Positions 55,501 through 61,500 of a stretch of 64,000 nt of DNA are shown here, in pieces. The stretch is from Novipirellula caenicola (GTDB taxonomy: Bacteria; Planctomycetota; Planctomycetia; Pirellulales; Pirellulaceae): assembly GCF_039545035.1 (NCBI RefSeq), contig NZ_BAABRO010000003.1:186001-250000 (forward strand), given 5' to 3'. Position numbers and translations under genes: made by a program. Each line of letters opens with the position of its first letter. Position 1 is the stretch's first letter. Under the pieces are notes generated by a model, which saw only the letters and a list, made by a program, of their open reading frames with translations, had not been told where the DNA came from and did not search any database.

Positions 55501-58500
55501 CAATTGACGTCCCGACGGAGCGCTGACCGCTGGCGACAAGTCGATCGCGAACGCTTCGCCATTGACGACAAGTTGCGAGTTCTCGACTAATCCTTTGCCT
55601 GCAACCGCACGGATCGACGGGGTTCCAGTGGCGGTTTTGCCCGCCGTCGAGAATTCGATTCGCATGCTCAGGTTGGATTGGCCCGCGAACGGTTGCAATG
55701 GCACGCGTGCCTGACGCCAACTGCCGGTGTTGTCAAACAGTTGTTGGACTTCGACGTCAATGTCATCGTCGTACAGCGAACCGGTTTGCAGGCTGTTGGC
55801 CAATGGATCATCAAACTCGTCGTCGTTTTCACCGGTGTTGCGGTAGTCGCTGTTGCTGGCGACCAGATGTTCCACGCCGTTTTCGTCGACGATGTAAATA
55901 CGCAGCGAGTCGCGGGCACCGTCGATCGTGGCAACGTCGTCGGCGTCCAAGAAGTAGCTGAAGTAAAGCGTTGGCAAGTCCGTCGCCGAGTATCCGGACA
56001 GGTCAAACGTGTTACTTTGAACCTCGCCCTTCGCTCCACCGGGCATGTTGTAGGTGTTGACGATGCTGGTTCCATCCAACCGTGTTCCGTTAGGAACCTC
56101 TTGCGAATGAGCGTACTTGCTTTGGAATTCGGCGGTGTTTTCAAAGTTGAACGCCAAGCTGTTTCCACCAATGGTGGCTTCGCGTGTATCGCTGAAATTG
56201 CTGCTGATTCCATGTCCCGCGTCGGTGGCACGACGTTCGGTGATGTGCCACAGGTTGTAATCCAGGATGCTGAAATCCAATCCCAAAGCGCCACCAATCC
56301 CGGTCGAAATCATCGATCGGCCGCCTGCAAAGACGGGCTGCAATTCACCACGGGTGTTGAATGCGTAGATGTCGCCTCCGCCGGTCACTCCGAACAAGAT
56401 TTGACGCAGTTCACCATCTTCGACGCTGGCAGGGCCAGCACGTAGACCGGTGAAGTTAATGCCCACCAAGTCGGTCGATGAGAGGACGTAGCTTCCCACG
56501 GTACGGTTTCCGACCGCCGAGGCGAGTTCGCCCGAGGAAACCACAAACAAGCCGCCCGTGTTAGTGATCGCATACAGGTTGTTGTTGACCAATTCGACAC
56601 CGGTCACGGTGCCGCCGGTGGGCAAACCGCCTGCGGTCAAGTTGCCGGTTGGCAAGCTTGCGGCACTGCCGACCGGATCGCCGATGAATCCGCCCACGAT
56701 GCGAACCGAGTGAGCGTCGGTGGCTCCGGCGTCAATGAATGCATTGACGTTGGGCAAATCACCTGCGGTGTTGGCTTGGTCGACTGCGTTGACAATCCGC
56801 TGCGCGATCACGCCGGCAGTGTCCGTTGGGAACAATGGAATACGGAAGTTGCCGCTTTCGACCCCCGGAGTCCCGCTCAGAACCAAACTGGTAGCGGACG
56901 TCAGTGGATCGGTTTGCAGGGTCACCGTTTCCGCGGTTGGAAGCGACAATTGCGTTCCTGCCGACGAAACCGAAATGCCTGATTGACGGATCGTCGAAGC
57001 CAAACGCTCGATCAATGCCTCGGGGCCGAGGTTGCTCGAGATCACGACCGGGATGTTCGTGCCGGTGACGTCGGCCGGATCGCTGACAAACTCAAAGACT
57101 TTCGCGGTTTGGCCAGGCAGCTTGATCACGACCGTGTCGCCAAACGGAATCGTTCGAGGGTTGCCCAACGAGCCATCGGGATTGGTGACAGGCGAATTGT
57201 CGATGCTGAGCGTGAACCCTTGGTCAAATTCGAACGTGACTGTTTCAACTTGATTCGTCAGCGTGAAGCGGTCGCCGTCAAACAGACTTTGCGTGGCAAT
57301 CCCAGCTGAATTGACGACCGTGGCGGCGGTAAAACCAAGTTGCAATGGTCGGGCACCGGTCGGAGCCGCGGTGTCGATCTGTCCGATCTCGCGACGGCTG
57401 GTACCCGCACCTGGAATCGCAACGTCCAAGTTAAAGTTGCCGCCGTTGATCAAACCCGTGTTTTCGTTGAATCCGTACAGGATGTTCGTGGTGTAAGCCA
57501 AACCGTTCTGTGGGAACGGACGATTGCCGACCAAGAAACCGGTCTCGGCGTTGAGGAATTCGCGAATCGTGATCGCTTCGACTTCCAAACCGTCATCGCT
57601 GGCGACGTTTAGCACGGTCGGGTTCTGTGGCGGCGGGCTGCTCAGGTGATGCGTGGTCATGCCACCGCCGGTTGAAATCGGCGTGCCCAGTGCAGCGGTC
57701 GCGGTGTCGATGCTGTAATACGCCCAAGCGTTATCGGCCGGTTGGCGGTTGGAGAAACCGGTATAAGCAAACAGTTCACCGTTGCTGCCGAAGGCGACGT
57801 CGCGAACCTCGTCGCCAAAGTTACCAAGGAAACCATTGCCTTGCGTCGTCGACGAGTAGGTTTGACCCGTGTAGGGGTTAACCAAAAACAGTCCGGTGCC
57901 GGTGTTCACGTACAACATCACGTCATCGAACGTGTAGTCGATGATCGAATTGTCGTCAAACAGAACAGGGAACTGCGGTGACGATGCCGTGCCGCTGGTC
58001 GAAGGGAATTCGAAATGTTCTTCGACCACTCGTTGGACCGAATCGATCGGTTCGAGTCGCAGTAAGGGGTTGGTCGAGTTGGGATCAAAGAATTGATCCA
58101 TCGGCTGAGGCACTCGTTGCTGGTTCGAAACGGCAACGTAATAGGTGCCTTCGGACAATTCAGCAGACCCGATGAAGGGGTCGCCCGTTCCGAAGGATCC
58201 GCGTGACAAATCTTCCGCATTGGCACTGCCAAGCGGTTGGTCGTCGGCAATGTTGCTGTCGGTTCCGATCAGCACCAATTCGCCGGCCGAATTGAACACG
58301 TAAATCGCGGTGTCGGTACGTGCCAAGCCATCGGCATAGTCCAGGTCAAATGCCGTTGCGAAATACATCGCGGCATTGTCACGAGTCAAGTTCTCGTATT
58401 GGATGTCAAATTCGTACCAATCCACGTCGGTCAAACTGTCGATCACGCCCCCGATGGTCTTGGACAATCGGTCGCTCGATAGCGGGCCGTTGTTGCGAGC

Positions 58501-61500
58501 GGCGATGGGGTTGCCGTTGGCATCGAGCACTGGATTGCCGGCGGCATCCACTAGGTTTTGATCGTCGATGGCAACCGAGTACAACCCGAGACGTTGTGCT
58601 GCGCTGAGCGTGTCGTTGACGGTGTCAAGTTCGTACTCATCTCCGGCAAGCGGGCTATGAATCGGGCCACCGATCACTTGGATTCCGTTGACGGCGAAAC
58701 GCACGTCACTGAAACGGACTTGAGTTCCCGCATGTTCGTCGACCTCTTGCAATCGAATTTGCAATTGGTACGCCCCCGAGGTCAAGCCACGACGCAGACT
58801 CGATGGAACCGACGCCGCCGATTGTCCCGAAACGATCAAGGATTGATTCGATCCCGATTCGACACTGCTGCTGCGTACTCGCACGTGGTACAGGTTTCGC
58901 TGTCCCGCTTCACCCGGCAGGATCAGCCGCATGCCTGCGTCGCGTGGGTTCGTCGAATACAGGTCCTGGTGATCTTGCGTGGTCACGTTAGGATCGTTTG
59001 CGGAAATCAAGTTCAGCGATCCCGCATCGGCTGCCGAGTATCGGCCATCGGGTGCAACGAGACGACTTTGATTGCCTAGCGACTCGGCCATCGAATTGTC
59101 CGACAACACCAACGTGTTTCCATTGGCGTCAATCAATTCGATCACGGTGTCAAGTCGCATGTCGGTTCGGTCGATGTCCAACCAAACTTGCGTGCCGGCT
59201 TCACCGACAAACGAATACACGTCAATGTCGCTGGTTTGGCTGATCGATCCATCGACGATAAATCCAAGTCGCCGATTTTCGTCGCCCGAAGCTTGATTCG
59301 GAGCGAGTTCACCGAGGAACTGAGATTGGCCTGGCGTAGGGTTGGTATCCGAAACGCCGACGTTGCGTGGCTCGTTCTCGCTGGTGATCGAGACGTTGCG
59401 ATCCGCAGCGGCTTCGCGAATCGTGATGCCGTCCCAGTCGCCGCTGCCTTCGATATTCAGTGGCAATTGGACTTCGAACGGGTTCGCTGGATCGCTAGGA
59501 ATCCACTCGATGAAACTGGTGACCTTGGCGCGGTCCTGAGCCGAGTCAAGCGTCCAAGCAAAGCTGGTTCCGATGTCACCAATGCCAAACGCCGCGTTGG
59601 CGTTGGGGAACAATGGATCGTTCGCTTGCGCGGTAAACGCTTGGTCGATGTCACCAATCACCGTGAAGTTGGTGTTTTCGGTGTCAACGGCGGTCAACAA
59701 ACGCGCCGCATCATCCGCCATCCAACCATCATAGGTCGCATTGAACTGGTTCGTTCCATCGTTGACGTAGATACCGCCGTGGCTAAAGCCGACGCGGTTC
59801 TGTCCGTTGATCGTCATCGCCCGGAAATCTTGTTCGCCTGGCACGCCGACACTGTACAGCGTATCAGAGGTTCCGTTGCCGACATCGGCGTCGAAATAGC
59901 TGATGACTTGAATGTCCGCGATGTTGTTGTCACCAAAGTCGCGATTGTCTGGCGTGAAGAACTCGACGGTCGTGTACATCACGGCGCGGTTGTCCAAGAA
60001 GAACGTCGTCGCAAGCCAGTTCACCGGGCGCGGATCGGCCGCGGTGGCATTAAGCATGTTGAACGTTCCCTCGCTGATCACGGTGTCGGGCGAGATCAGC
60101 GTGGCAGGACGAGTGATCGTCGTTTGGCTCAAGCGGAACGTCGTGTCGGCCAAGGGATTGACCGCACCTAGCAAATAATCGATGTCCACGACGGTGGTTT
60201 CGAGGAAGCCGTAGTTTTGTTGTTGCAGTCGCGTTGCAGTGGCTTGATCGATTCCGGTCACCGTGATGTTCGTGACCTCGTTGCCATCGGTCACGGTGGC
60301 TTCGAAGAATCCGATCACGTTCGGGTCGATGTCATTGTCGATACGAGTGCCGTTGTCGACCTCGCGGTCAGTGCGGTCGTACTCTGGTCCAACCGGCAGT
60401 CCCGCAGGCGTCGCAGTGGCGGTCGTTTCTGACGACAGAATCGATTGACGCACGCCATTGGCGTCGGTGTCGACCGATGGCAAGCCATCAGGTCGGAATC
60501 CAGCACCAATCGTGTCGTCCACTAACGCCGTTAAGACGACGGGGAAGTCGGGATGACCGATCACTTGCAGACTGCCGCCGATGCGGTCGGCAATGTCTTG
60601 GAACTGATCTTCGGATGTCTGCAGATTGCCGCCCGCGACGATGCCGGCGGTAGCCCCTTCGAATTTCACCACAAGGCTGCCGCGTGCGTCACTTTCTAGA
60701 CGCATGCCACCATAAATGTGTTGGTTCGGGATCTCGATCGTGTCACGAACGATGTGCACGATGTCGACGTCGTCCAGGACGACTTCGGTCGACACGGCAC
60801 CACCACGAATTTCGATACCGTTTAGACCGAAGCGATCAACGGTGTCGGGAAGGTCTTCGTCCTGTGCCAGGCGGTTGCCTAGGATCAATGGGCCGCTGTT
60901 TCCGGTCGACGAAACCATCTCGATCGCTCCGGTGCTGCGACCGTAATCGGTGACTTCGTTAAACGAGAAACTGTTGACATCGAATGTGCCAACCGGGCCA
61001 TAACCACCGAGGAAGGTATTGTTGGTGATGATCGGTTGTGAAGCGCGAACAAAAATGGTTCCGCTCGCATTGTCGCTGCGGCCGCCTCGGTCGGGATCGT
61101 CCGCGCTAACGACTTCGCGGCCATCGTCGTTCATTTCAAAGCGGCTGTTCGCCACGCGAAGTTCGCCTTGGTGAACTTCGATGGCATTGAAGCTGGCAAA
61201 TCCACCAGGGATACGCGAAATACCGCCACCGCCTGCGATCACGGCGTGATCGATCGATGCCGCACCGCCAAAGCCAACGTAAAGCCCAGCCCAATCGCCA
61301 TGCGAAAGCGCGTCGGTGGTGTTCGTGCTGTTGGTGTCAAACGTTCCGCCGGCACCGTATCGGTTGTCCGCCAAGCTGGTCATGACGACCGGACGTTCGG
61401 TCGTGCCTTCGGCGTAGAAGTGGGCTCCAAAGGTAACGTCGATGCGAGCACCGTCGAGTTTGATGATCGTCCCTGGATCGACCGTCAATCCTGCATCCAG

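Noticed and set aside
59188-60171. A 327-codon plus-strand open frame opposite the giant gene
   Set aside because: No motif, no signal peptide and Arg-rich composition, while the minus strand encodes an uninterrupted protein here.
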